From NCBI GenBank assembly GCA_001443375.1, contig LDXM01000007.1:41856-105855 (forward strand): 64,000 nucleotides of DNA, given 5' to 3'. A model generated the notes under the pieces. It saw only the letters and a program-made list of their open reading frames with translations. It did no database searches and was not told the DNA's origin. Each line of letters opens with the position of its first letter. Positions within the stretch are counted from its first letter, which is position 1. Made by a program: the position numbers and the translations under genes. Source of the DNA: Chloroflexi bacterium CSP1-4. Lineage in GTDB: Bacteria; Chloroflexota; Limnocylindria; Limnocylindrales; CSP1-4. This document shows positions 56,439 through 64,000 of the stretch, one piece after another.

Positions 56439-56934
56439 TCGGCCGGCGCATCGCCCAAGCGTGGTACGGGGCTCCGACCTCGGCATCGGGGCCCGTCGCG
56501 ACCCGTCGGAAGCCCAGGCGCCGGTAGAAGGTGATGGCACCGGCATTAGCGCGAAAGACCCAGAGAACCACGTCCCGTGCGCCCCAGGCGCGCGCCCAGT
56601 CCTCGACGGCGTCCAGCAGTGCGCGGCCGACGCCGCTGCCACGCGCCGGCGGCGCCACCCACATCGAGAAGACCAGGCACGTGTCGGGCGGCCGTCGCCG
56701 TCCGAGCACGAGCCCGATGGGGGAGGGCGGCGCCCCCTCCTCGGCCACGAACCAGGCCCGGCGGTCGCCCGCGCTGCCGGCACGGGCGCGGGCCGTGTAC
56801 TCGTCCGCGTCGCGGGACTCCGCTTCGAGCAGCGACTCGCCGAAGGCCTCCGGCGCCTCGCGCAGCGAGGCCAGGCGCAGCTCGCGCAGGAGCCCGCCCT
56901 CGTGCCCGGCGATGCGCCGCACGCGCACGCTCAT
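56422..56934 (-). CDS. GNAT family N-acetyltransferase
   Basis: The 170-residue protein has the GNAT fold. Motif A, which holds acetyl-CoA, is seen in VFSMWVAPPARGSGVGRALLDAVEDWARAWGARDVVLWV (R/Q-x-x-G-x-G/A type, RGSGVG), and motif B in NAGAITFYRRLGF. An N-terminal strand is MSVRVRRIAGHEGGLLRELRLASLREAPEAF. The substrate is unknown. Its ATG overlaps the stop of the upstream CPBP protease gene, forming a leftward pair. Confidence 0.87.
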   Translation of the reverse strand: MSVRVRRIAGHEGGLLRELRLASLREAPEAFGESLLEAESRDADEYTARARAGSAGDRRAWFVAEEGAPPSPIGLVLGRRRPPDTCLVFSMWVAPPARGSGVGRALLDAVEDWARAWGARDVVLWVFRANAGAITFYRRLGFRRVATGPDAEVGAPYHAWAMRRPISAER

Positions 56935-57740
56935 GCGACCCGGCAGGCGATGAAGAGGTAGAGCGGCACGTCCACGGCCACGTGCGCGGCGATGACGGGG
57001 AGCAGCGACCCCGTGCGCCGCACGACGAGGCCGGCGACGATCCCCGCGGCGCCCATCGCGACGATCACCGGCAGGGCCGACCCGACGAAACCGGGTCCGT
57101 CGTGCGCCGCCCCGAAGACGACCGCCTGGAGGATCAGCGCCGTTCGCACACCGACGACGCGCGCCGACCAGCCGAGCATCGCGCCCCGGTAGACGACCTC
57201 CTCGAGCGCGCCGTTGGCCAGCGCGAACAGGAGCGCAGGGGCGAGGACGGCGGGGAACGCGAACCGGACCTCGAAGGCGCCGAAGAAGGGTTCCGCGAGC
57301 GTTCGGAAGCCGAGCACGGACAGCGGGCCGAGCACGACCACGAGGGCCACCGAGAGGACCGCCAGGCGTCGCGACGGCCAGCGCAGGCCCGCCTGGCCCG
57401 GCGATGCGCCGATCAGCCGCCCCAGGGCGAGCACGAGCAGGACGCCACCGACCGCCTCGGCAAAGCGAGCAACGGCCGGCAGAGAGCCGATGCTCTCGCA
57501 GGCGAAGGGCCCCGCCTCCGCCACCGGGCTGACCGTGACCCCCCAGGCGAACGTAGCCAGGATGGGGATCGCGGCCGCCCAGGCGACCGCACGCGACTCG
57601 CCACGCCGCCGCAGCAGCGCAACGACGACGATGACGCCGAGGAGGATCGGCAGCCGCGCCTCGCGCACGACCGCAGCCACGAGTGCCAGCGCCGTGGGCG
57701 CGTAGGCGACGCCGGTCGCTGCCCATCCTCTCCCATCCAC
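56931..57740 (-). CDS. CPBP family intramembrane metalloprotease
   Basis: The product has seven to eight hydrophobic helices and the CAAX/CPBP motifs: EEVVYRG (motif 1), FGAAHDGPG (motif 2) and a late HVAVDVPL (motif 3). Family members cut or process membrane-associated peptides, but many roles are unknown. The frame is open further upstream without homology; I choose GTG 57740 (about 269 residues) because the hydrophobic core begins soon after. The ribosome site there is weak. It is followed by the GNAT gene. Confidence 0.83.
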   Translation of the reverse strand: MDGRGWAATGVAYAPTALALVAAVVREARLPILLGVIVVVALLRRRGESRAVAWAAAIPILATFAWGVTVSPVAEAGPFACESIGSLPAVARFAEAVGGVLLVLALGRLIGASPGQAGLRWPSRRLAVLSVALVVVLGPLSVLGFRTLAEPFFGAFEVRFAFPAVLAPALLFALANGALEEVVYRGAMLGWSARVVGVRTALILQAVVFGAAHDGPGFVGSALPVIVAMGAAGIVAGLVVRRTGSLLPVIAAHVAVDVPLYLFIACRVA

Positions 57741-57810
57741 GCCGGGCAGCGTACCGCGCCTCAGGGTCCCCCAGTGGCCGCCCGTGAGAGATCCTGCGCA
57801 TGGACAGCAC

Positions 57811-57823
57811 CACATGTCATGTG
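57811..57823. repeat. 13-base palindrome
   Basis: CACATGTCATGTG is a perfect inverted repeat around a central T, about 70 bases upstream of the CPBP protease start. It could be a dimeric-regulator operator, but no regulator is linked. Confidence 0.4.
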
Positions 57824-57902
57824 AGCTGGACCAGATACGTCCGTGACGCCGGGCCTGGAGCGGAACGACGGCGCAGCTCCCCGGCGCGGCGCGTTGTTCG
57901 TG

Positions 57903-58078
57903 GAACACCAAACGGCAGCCAACGGGTCCGCCAGAGGGCTCCGGGCCTCCCGGGCCACCCGATCCGCACCGCTCGCGCCGGCCACCTGAGCGTGGCGGGC
58001 CCACGGTCACGACCCCGGCGCGCCCGCCCGGTCTCTGAGGGGCGCCTCCCCAATGCCCCGAAGCGCCGTTTGGTGTTC
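57903..58078. repeat. 14-base inverted repeat flanking 148 bases
   Basis: GAACACCAAACGGC (57903-57916) is exactly repeated in reverse complement at 58065-58078. The enclosed segment has no gene. The arms could be remains of a small mobile element or of paired operators. Confidence 0.45.
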
Positions 58079-58091
58079 AGGGCGCAACAGG

Positions 58092-58247
58092 CGCCCGCTC
58101 TCCCTCGCCGACTGCCTCGCGCTGGCGACCGCGCTAGCGCGGGGAGATACGCTCGCGACCGCTGACGCTCCGCTCGCCGATGCTGCGCGTGCGGAAGGGT
58201 GCTCCGTCGTGGCACTCCCGGACTCCCAGGGACGGCGCCCGTCCTAG
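58092..58247 (+). pseudogene. VapC-type PIN domain toxin, C-terminal remnant
   Basis: About 51 residues match the end of a PIN-domain toxin ribonuclease: PLSLADCLALATALARG, then TLATADAPLADAARAEG and VVALPDSQGRRP, where the conserved aspartates of LAD and TAD are the last catalytic acids of the family. The N-terminal half with the first catalytic aspartate is gone, and no antitoxin gene is recognisable upstream. It is probably an inactive relic of a toxin-antitoxin pair. Confidence 0.6.
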
Positions 58248-58297
58248 TCGCGGGGCGGACCCACCCGCCGATGGGGGCACGGGGTCCGACCAGATAG

Positions 58298-58327
58298 TTG
58301 CTCCCTCAACCATTACCGTGGTATGGT
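58298..58327 (+). promoter_or_regulatory. Promoter of the pirin gene with inverted repeat
   Basis: TTGCTC (58298-58303) and TATGGT (58322-58327) are spaced by 18 bases. ACCAT (58309-58313) and ATGGT (58323-58327) form an inverted repeat covering the spacer and -10, a position suited to repression. Confidence 0.45.
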
Positions 58328-58351
58328 CGGGCTGGAAACAAGGAGTCGCAC

Positions 58352-59356
58352 ATGCCCGCCGTCGTCGTTGATGACATCACCGTTCTGCCCCGCATCCCGG
58401 AGCCCGATCCCACGGTCGCCCACCAGCGCCCGGTGCGGAGCGTCACGAGCGCGCCTCGCGGGTTCGAAGGGGAGGGGTTCCCGGTTCGTCGTGCGTTCGC
58501 CGGGGTCGACCTGGCCGATCTCGACCCGTTCGTCCATCTCGACCAGATGGGCGAGGTGGAATATGCGCCGGGCGAGCCGAAGGGCACGCCCTGGCACCCG
58601 CATCGCGGCTTCGAGACGGTCACGTACATGATCGACGGAACGTTCGAGCACAGCGACTCCAACGGCGGGGGAGGGGTCATCACCAACGGCGACACCCAGT
58701 GGATGACGGCCGGCGCCGGGATCCTCCACATCGAGAAGCCACCCGAGGCGCTCGTCATCAGCGGCGGGCTGTTCCACGGGCTCCAGCTCTGGGTGAACCT
58801 GCCGGCCGCCCAGAAGTGGGCCGCGCCGCGCTATCAGGACATCCGCGCGCAGGCCGTCGCCCTCCTCTCGTCGAGTGACGGCGGATCGCTCGTCCGGGTC
58901 ATCGCCGGCGACGTCGCCGGCCACGCCGGACCCGGCTCCACCTATACCCCGATGACGCTCATCCACGCGACCCTCAGTCCGGGCGCGCGGCTGTCCCTCC
59001 CGTGGCGAGAGGACTACAACGCGCTCCTCTACGTGCTCGCGGGGCAGGGGAGCGTCGGCATCGAGGACCGGCCCATCGGGACCGGCCAGCTCGCCGTCTT
59101 CGGTGCCGGCAATGCCGTCACCGTCGGCGCGGCGAGGATCCAGGAGAGCCGAACCCCGAACCTCGACGTGATCGTCCTCGGCGGCCGCCCCATCCGCGAG
59201 CCCGTGGCGTGGATGGGTCCGTTCGTGATGAACACCCGCGAGGAGCTCATGCAGGCGATGGCCGACTACCAGGCCGGCCGCCTCGGCTCCATCCCCGCCA
59301 TCCACAATGCCCCGACGACGGTCGTCGAGTCGGGCCGGGACACGCCCGCCGGATAG
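58352..59356 (+). CDS. Pirin family protein
   Basis: Pirins are bicupin proteins; some are quercetin dioxygenases and others redox-sensitive regulators. The metal site is visible: H82 and H84 in GTPWHPHRGFETVTY, H126 and E128 in WMTAGAGILHIEK. The second cupin covers residues about 185-300. The 334-residue length is slightly above the usual about 290, from a C-terminal extension. ATG 58352 follows AAGGAG at good spacing. A promoter-like pair and an inverted repeat lie just upstream, so it is probably expressed alone. Confidence 0.9.
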   Translation: MPAVVVDDITVLPRIPEPDPTVAHQRPVRSVTSAPRGFEGEGFPVRRAFAGVDLADLDPFVHLDQMGEVEYAPGEPKGTPWHPHRGFETVTYMIDGTFEHSDSNGGGGVITNGDTQWMTAGAGILHIEKPPEALVISGGLFHGLQLWVNLPAAQKWAAPRYQDIRAQAVALLSSSDGGSLVRVIAGDVAGHAGPGSTYTPMTLIHATLSPGARLSLPWREDYNALLYVLAGQGSVGIEDRPIGTGQLAVFGAGNAVTVGAARIQESRTPNLDVIVLGGRPIREPVAWMGPFVMNTREELMQAMADYQAGRLGSIPAIHNAPTTVVESGRDTPAG

Positions 59357-59363
59357 CCCTGGT

Positions 59364-60647
59364 CTAGCGTTCGGCCGACGGATCGGCGACGCGGCCGAGG
59401 AACAGGACCGTCCCGGTCGGCAGGTCGCGCAGCGCGAACAGGAAGGGACGGTCGACCCGCAGCGAGACCGGCTCGGCCGGCGCGCTGGTCGTGCCCATCA
59501 CGACCGCCGTGGCCGCGGCGGCCTCGGTGCCCATCTCGTCGACGTCGATGTTCGCCTGGTGGATGACGTCCGTGATGTACAGGCGCTCCTCGGCGGTGAT
59601 CCCGGAGAAATCCGCCCGGTCGGGGTCGAACGCGCTCGGCATGCCGAGCGCCGCAAGGACGTCCTTGAGCTGAGCCTTCGTCTCGATCCCGAACTTCGGG
59701 AGGAAGAGCGAGACCTGTCGCTCGGCGGAGGCGCCGACGATCGCGGCGAGCCCCTCCGCGTCGAGCGCGGCCTCGAACCGCGCGAGGTCGTCGGGGACGA
59801 TCACGGTCAGCGCGAGGGACCCACCGACGTAGGGCAGCTCGACGGCGCGCCAGCCGTCGCCCTCGGCGTAGGGGAGCGCGGCGCCCAGCGACATCATCGG
59901 CACCTCGACGGTCGACCCGTCGGCGCGCGTGAACGGCCCCGGCTTCGTCGCGTCGGCCAAGAACGGCGTCAGCCACGGCGCCTTGAGGTAGATGGCGTTC
60001 ACGAGGGCCAGGCGCGTGTCGGGCGTGAGGACGCCCGGCACGAGCAGCTCCGGGATGCGGTGCTCGGTCTGCCCGTCCACCCAGCCGTTGATGAGCCGGC
60101 GGGCCGCCTCGGACTCGCGGATGTAGTCGACGAGGCGCAACCCCGCCCCGAAGCGGGTCGCGAGGGCCTCGAGGTAGGCGGGTTGGAGGGTCATGTCGCG
60201 CTGGGCGAAGGGCGCGTTCGCGATCCGGAGCGTCACGTCGAGCTGCTGCCCGGTCGTGTCCTTGAACGTCCCGCTGCGGGTGGCGAGCGCCTGGTCAAGG
60301 GCGTTGAGCCAGGGCGCGTTCGCGTCGGTGGCGACATCGCGCAGGACCGCGTCCATCTCGTCGGCGGTCGCGCCGCGCGCACCGGCGCGGGCCATCGCGA
60401 GCGCCAGGGCGATGCTCGCCGGGGACACGACGACGTTGCCGCCAGCGCCGGCCACCCGCCGATAGAGGTCGAGTCCGAAGGCATTGATGGCCCGGGCAGC
60501 GGCCCGCGCGTCCTCGGGCGAGGCCGAGGCGCGCGGCACGTTCGCCGCGGCAACCGCGATACCGCCGTCGGCCGGGGGTCCGACCGACGAACATGCGGCG
60601 GAGGCGACCAGGACGAGTGCGACGGCGCTGGCAAGGTGACGGCTCAT
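59364..60647 (-). CDS. Serpin-family protease inhibitor, probable lipoprotein
   Basis: Serpins trap serine or cysteine proteases by a suicide conformational change. The 427-residue protein has a signal segment with a lipobox-like SAAC (C19), an alanine/proline linker, then a full serpin fold. FGLDLYRRVAG and VVVSPASIALALAMARAGARG open it, with NAIYLKAPWLTPF (breach/shutter) further on. The reactive loop hinge DEMGTEAAAATAVV is small-residue-rich, as needed for inhibition, and VDRPFLFALRD closes the fold. ATG 60647 is used; an in-frame ATG at 60698 lacks the signal placement. Confidence 0.9.
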   Translation of the reverse strand: MSRHLASAVALVLVASAACSSVGPPADGGIAVAAANVPRASASPEDARAAARAINAFGLDLYRRVAGAGGNVVVSPASIALALAMARAGARGATADEMDAVLRDVATDANAPWLNALDQALATRSGTFKDTTGQQLDVTLRIANAPFAQRDMTLQPAYLEALATRFGAGLRLVDYIRESEAARRLINGWVDGQTEHRIPELLVPGVLTPDTRLALVNAIYLKAPWLTPFLADATKPGPFTRADGSTVEVPMMSLGAALPYAEGDGWRAVELPYVGGSLALTVIVPDDLARFEAALDAEGLAAIVGASAERQVSLFLPKFGIETKAQLKDVLAALGMPSAFDPDRADFSGITAEERLYITDVIHQANIDVDEMGTEAAAATAVVMGTTSAPAEPVSLRVDRPFLFALRDLPTGTVLFLGRVADPSAER

Positions 60648-60723
60648 GCTCCCGAGACGCCGAACGCCCTCCCTCGGTTTCACCGCCGGCCGCCGCACAA
60701 CGAGGCCCCGACCGGCACGCGGC

Positions 60724-61677
60724 TTATCTGAGGCGCTCGCCCGCGAGGTCGCCGGTGATCAGGGCGTAGATGAGCGCCGTTTCGGTGTGGAGACGGTTGC
60801 CCGCCTGTGGCCAGACGCGCGAGGCCGGGCCGTCGATGACCTCGTCGGTGACCTCCTCGCCGCGATGGGCGGGCAGGCAGTGGAGGAAGATGGCGGCGCG
60901 CGATGCGTGCGCCATCAGCGCGGCATCGACGGTGAAACCCGCGAACGCCGCTCGCCGGGTCTCCCCTTCGGCCTCCTTGCCCATCGAGGTCCAGACGTCC
61001 GCGTAGACGGCCTCGGCGCCGAAGGCGGCCTCGGCGGGATCGTGCAGAAGGATGATCGCCCCGCCGGTCGTCGTCGCGCGTTGGCGGGCCGCAGCGACGA
61101 TGTCGGGCGAGGGCTCGTAACCCGGCGGCGTGGCGACCCGCAGCTCGAAGCCGCCGAGCGCGGCGGCCTGGATCAGCGAATGGCAGACGTTGTCGCCGTC
61201 GCCGATGAAGGCGACCTGGATACCGGCGAGGCTGCCGAACTCCTCCTCGAGGGTCAGGACGTCCGCGAGCGCCTGGCAGGGATGGTGCTCGTTCGTCAGC
61301 GCATTGATCACCGGGATCGACGACGCTGCGGCCAGCTCCTCGACCGACGCCTGCGCGAAGGTGCGGATGGTGATGGCATCGAGATACAGCGACAACGTGC
61401 GCGCGGTGTCGCCGATCGCCTCGCCACGACCCATCTGGAGCTCATCGGTCCGGAGCACGATCGGCAGCATGCCGAGCATCCAGGCCGCCGCCTCGAAGCT
61501 GACCCGTGTCCGGGTCGATGGCTTGTGGAAGATCATCCCGAGCCGACCGCCGGCCAGGCGGTTCCGGAACGCGTCCGGGTCCCGCTTGAGCCGCCCGGTC
61601 AGGTCCAGCAACGCGCGCAGCTCCCCGGGATCGAGTTCGTCAAGCGTGAGGAAGTGGCGCGGCGGCGGCGCGGTCAT
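60724..61677 (-). CDS. argF: Ornithine carbamoyltransferase
   Basis: This enzyme makes citrulline from ornithine and carbamoyl phosphate in arginine synthesis. The carbamoyl-phosphate site is STRTR at 54-58, with HPCQALAD at 132-139 and the ornithine-side FLHCLPAHRGEEV near the C-terminus. The 317 residues fit the family. ATG 61677 is chosen because homology starts within a few residues; the frame extends upstream to 61911 without match. No other arg genes are in the window, so a catabolic or synthetic role cannot be decided by context. Confidence 0.95.
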   Translation of the reverse strand: MTAPPPRHFLTLDELDPGELRALLDLTGRLKRDPDAFRNRLAGGRLGMIFHKPSTRTRVSFEAAAWMLGMLPIVLRTDELQMGRGEAIGDTARTLSLYLDAITIRTFAQASVEELAAASSIPVINALTNEHHPCQALADVLTLEEEFGSLAGIQVAFIGDGDNVCHSLIQAAALGGFELRVATPPGYEPSPDIVAAARQRATTTGGAIILLHDPAEAAFGAEAVYADVWTSMGKEAEGETRRAAFAGFTVDAALMAHASRAAIFLHCLPAHRGEEVTDEVIDGPASRVWPQAGNRLHTETALIYALITGDLAGERLR

Positions 61678-61846
61678 CGTGGATCGATACCTTCGGCGCT
61701 GCATGCGCTCATCGCCCGGCGCTCTCCTGCGGCCCTTCGTCTGGTCAGCGTCGAGGGGGCCTCGGTGCATCGCATCGTCCATCCGGTGCGGCATCGCGTG
61801 CCGAACGGCCTGTACGGCCCGCGTGTCGTCTCGCCACCCCGGTCCG

Positions 61847-62257
61847 TCACGGCACCCGCCGCTTCCTCGCGTCCTCGCCGGGGATACCGCGTTCCGACAG
61901 GGCAGCCGCAAAACCCTCGAGGCCCTCGACGGTCACGTAGAGGGCCGGGATCCGAAAGACGCCGAACCGGACGCGCTCCTTGAAGTCGATGCGGACACCG
62001 CCACGATGGCTGCCACCGAACGTGACGTCGCGGTGGCGGAGGCTCATCCGGACGCCGATCGCCGTGATCCACAGCCACGGCCCCTCGATCCGCCACGAGG
62101 CCAGGTTGGTCAGCGCCGTGTGAACGCGGTAGAAGCCGAAGCGCGCGTCGAGGTCGCCGTCAAGATCGACGTAGGCATTGCCCGGCCGGACACCGAAGAG
62201 TCGCAGCAACGGTCGCGACCGTCGGCCGAGGCGGATCGGGAAGCGTTGGCTGGACAT
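61847..62257 (-). CDS. Hypothetical protein (136 aa)
   Basis: I do not recognise this protein. It is basic at both ends and has an internal beta-rich region: NAYVDLDGDLDARFGFYRVHTALTNLASWRIEGPW, then ITAIGVRMSLRHRDVTFGGSH and RVRFGVFRIPALYVTVEGLEGFAAAL. The repeating hydrophobic alternation suggests a small beta barrel or PH-like fold. No signal or membrane helix is present, and no ribosome site is clear before the ATG at 62257. It lies upstream of argF on the same strand and diverges from the cupin gene. Confidence 0.65.
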   Translation of the reverse strand: MSSQRFPIRLGRRSRPLLRLFGVRPGNAYVDLDGDLDARFGFYRVHTALTNLASWRIEGPWLWITAIGVRMSLRHRDVTFGGSHRGGVRIDFKERVRFGVFRIPALYVTVEGLEGFAAALSERGIPGEDARKRRVP

Positions 62258-62355
62258 GTCGGCGTCAGACTAACCGGAAGCGCACCGAGCCGGCATCTGC
62301 GCGGTGTTAGGCTCGGCTGGAGGCAGGCGCTGAGGGAGACGGAGCGAGGCAGGAG

Positions 62356-62832
62356 ATGTCGTACCGCGGGGATGGTGAGGTAAGCGCGATCCACCGGCCG
62401 ACCGGTGAGGTCCACACGCTGTCGTTGCGCTCGACCACGGCGCGGTTCGTCGCTCCCGGTTCGCTGACGGGCGGGCGCTTTGGCCTTTTCCAGTGGGACA
62501 TGCCGGCACGGGCGGGCGGGGCGAGCCCGCACTTCCACCGCACGTTCTCCGAGTCGTTCTACGTGCTGTCCGGCACCGTTCAGCTGTACGACGGCGCGGC
62601 GTGGGCGGGCGCCGGGGCGGGGGACTTCCTGTACGTGCCGGAGGGCGGCGTGCACGGCTTCCGCAACGACGCCGACGAGGCCGCGTCGATGCTGATCCTG
62701 TTCGCCCCCGGCCCGGCGCGGGAGCGGTACTTCGAGGAACTGGCGGAGATCTTCGAGGCCGGACGCGAGCTCAGCGACCAGGAGTGGACCGAGCTGTTCG
62801 CTCGCCACGACCAGGTCATGGTCGCCGAGTGA
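62356..62832 (+). CDS. Cupin domain protein
   Basis: The 158-residue protein has a single cupin barrel. Motif 1 is GASPHFHRTFSESFYVLSGTVQLYDG, with the metal histidines and glutamate; motif 2 is the GDFLYVPEGGVHGFRND segment. The C-terminal helical part (ERYFEELAEIFEAGRELSDQEW) is seen in many single-cupin proteins. The reaction is unknown; it may bind a metal and a small molecule. ATG is preceded closely by GGCAGGAG. It is followed 31 bases later by the amidase gene. Confidence 0.85.
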   Translation: MSYRGDGEVSAIHRPTGEVHTLSLRSTTARFVAPGSLTGGRFGLFQWDMPARAGGASPHFHRTFSESFYVLSGTVQLYDGAAWAGAGAGDFLYVPEGGVHGFRNDADEAASMLILFAPGPARERYFEELAEIFEAGRELSDQEWTELFARHDQVMVAE

Positions 62833-62862
62833 GGCGCGCGCCCGTACGGAGAGGCCACGTCC

Positions 62863-64000
62863 ATGAGTGACGACGAACTCCACTTCGCATCCCTGGTCTC
62901 GCTCGCCGAGCGCGTGCGGACGCGAGAGGTGTCATCGCTGGAGATCGTGGAGGCATGTCTTCGCCGCATCGACGCCGTGAACCCGCGGCTCAATGCGGTC
63001 GTGCGCCTCGCCGAGGACGCGACCCGGGCGGCCCGACAGGCGGATGCCGAGCTGCGCGACGGCATCGTCCGTGGCCCGCTGCACGGCCTGCCGTTCACGA
63101 TCAAGGACTCCCTCGATACCGCTGGCCTCGTCACGACCGCGGGCACGATGGGCTGGCGCGAGCGCGTCCCATCTCGCGACGCGACGGTCGTGGCCCGCCT
63201 CCGCGCCGCTGGAGGCATCCTGCTCGGCAAGACGAACACGCCGGAGTTCACCTGGTCCGATGCGACGGACAACGACGTGTATGGCCGGACGAACAACCCC
63301 TACGACCTGACCCGCACACCGGGCGGCAGCAGCGGCGGTGCGGCGGCGATCGTGGCGGCCGGTGGGTCACCGCTCGACATCGGCAGCGACAGCGGCGACA
63401 GCATCCGGCACCCGGCCCACGTGTGCGGCGTGGCGGGCCTCAAGCCGACACAGGGCCGTGTCCCGCGGACCGGCCACACGCCGTCGTATCGGGGCATCGT
63501 CGGATCGTGGACGCAGCTCGGCCCGATCGCTCGGGCGGTCGACGACCTCGCACTCGTCCTGCCCATCATCGCCGGCCCGGACGGTGAGGATCCCCACGTC
63601 GCACCGGTGGCGCTCCGGGAGCCACGCGACGTCTCGATCCCGGGCCTCTCGGTCGTCTTCTTCACCGACAACAGCGTCCACACGCCCACGCCGGAGACGA
63701 TCGAGACCGTGAGGGCGGCCGCCCGCGTGCTGGCGGACGCCGGCGCACGCGTCGACGAACGACTGCCGCCGGGCCTTGCCGAGGCCGCCGAGCTGTGGAC
63801 GAGGATCGTGCGTGCCGACGGCTTCGCGTGGTTGCGGCGCCTACTCCAGGAGGCCGGGACGGAAGGGGAGGGCACGTACTCGTCGTGGCTACCGGACGAG
63901 AAACCGGTCCCGGCGGCGGAGCTGACCGCCATGCTCGATCGCGTGGATGACGTCAGGGCAGGGTTGCTGCGCTTCATGCGTGACGTGGACCTGATCGTCT
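62863..64000 (+). CDS. Amidase signature family hydrolase (3' end outside window)
   Basis: The first 379 residues of an amidase are present; the frame runs open to the window end. The catalytic lysine is in LPFTIKDSLDTAG, the cis-serine region in TRTPGGSSGGAAAIVAAG, and the nucleophile serine in GSDSGDSIRHPAHVCGVAGLKPT. Here the usual GGS of the oxyanion region reads GDS, an uncommon change that may alter activity. The ATG at 62863 follows GGAGAGG. Substrate is not inferable; GatA and general aliphatic amidases are related. Confidence 0.88.
   Translation, partial: MSDDELHFASLVSLAERVRTREVSSLEIVEACLRRIDAVNPRLNAVVRLAEDATRAARQADAELRDGIVRGPLHGLPFTIKDSLDTAGLVTTAGTMGWRERVPSRDATVVARLRAAGGILLGKTNTPEFTWSDATDNDVYGRTNNPYDLTRTPGGSSGGAAAIVAAGGSPLDIGSDSGDSIRHPAHVCGVAGLKPTQGRVPRTGHTPSYRGIVGSWTQLGPIARAVDDLALVLPIIAGPDGEDPHVAPVALREPRDVSIPGLSVVFFTDNSVHTPTPETIETVRAAARVLADAGARVDERLPPGLAEAAELWTRIVRADGFAWLRRLLQEAGTEGEGTYSSWLPDEKPVPAAELTAMLDRVDDVRAGLLRFMRDVDLIV

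Larger units (their letters stand above)
57741..58351 (+). other. Accessory gap with a decayed toxin gene and inverted repeats
   Basis: Apart from the VapC remnant (58092-58247) no supported gene lies in these 611 bases. They contain a 13-base palindrome CACATGTCATGTG (57811-57823) and a 14-base inverted repeat (57903-57916 with 58065-58078). The end holds the pirin promoter. Composition is uneven, consistent with a region that has lost genes. Confidence 0.55.

Overview
This is a gene-dense, very GC-rich (estimated near 70%) bacterial chromosome segment with many GTG starts and many 4-base stop/start overlaps (ATGA, GTGA). The order rpsB-tsf-pyrH-frr-uppS-cdsA-dxr-rseP-ispG-proS, then nusA-ylxR-infB-rbfA-nrnA-truB-ribF-rpsO-pnp, is the arrangement known from Firmicutes and Chloroflexota. 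Together with the GC content, the large cyclase/AAA/TPR regulators, the acoX-lplA-E1-E2 locus and a molybdenum hydroxylase, this favours a Chloroflexota lineage (Limnocylindria-like is my guess). No rRNA is present to prove it.

Layout. 1-4.4 kb: the end of rnhB, an UlaG-like metallohydrolase, a coiled-coil hypothetical protein, tRNA-Gly(TCC) and a secreted glycosidase-like lipoprotein. 4.4-11.4 kb: two divergent regulators, each with zinc ribbon, class III cyclase, STAND ATPase and helical repeats; the leftward one is split by two apparent frameshifts and the rightward one is intact. 11.5-16.7 kb: AcoX-like kinase, lipoate ligase, E1alpha, E1beta and E2 of a 2-oxoacid/acetoin dehydrogenase. 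16.7-20.3 kb: a leftward three-subunit molybdenum hydroxylase. 20.4-24 kb: a tiny basic peptide, a LysR remnant, a GcvH-like lipoyl protein, two thioredoxin/DsbD-type proteins and YraN.

24.2-47.2 kb: the translation, isoprenoid, cell-envelope and RNA-processing block. An ABC-2 transporter pair stands where polC-rimP usually lie. The block ends in a PNPase carrying an inserted DEDDh exonuclease domain, then asd. 47.2-56.4 kb: UDG with a C-terminal clamp-like motif, RNase J, FtsK, a RodZ-like protein, PncC/CinA, MurC, an NTF2-like protein, YajQ and a 32-residue membrane peptide. 56.4-64 kb: accessory genes (GNAT, CPBP protease, VapC remnant, pirin, serpin lipoprotein, ornithine carbamoyltransferase, cupin, amidase cut by the window end).

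How the genes connect: LplA can lipoylate the E2 and perhaps the GcvH-like protein. Dxr and IspG supply isoprenoid precursors that UppS turns into undecaprenyl carrier, which cell-wall synthesis (MurC branch) needs. NusA, IF2, RbfA, TruB, S15, PNPase and RNase J form an RNA-handling group. The most unusual object is the PNPase-exonuclease fusion at 43402-45990, because it would place phosphorolytic and hydrolytic 3'-5' nuclease sites in one polypeptide.
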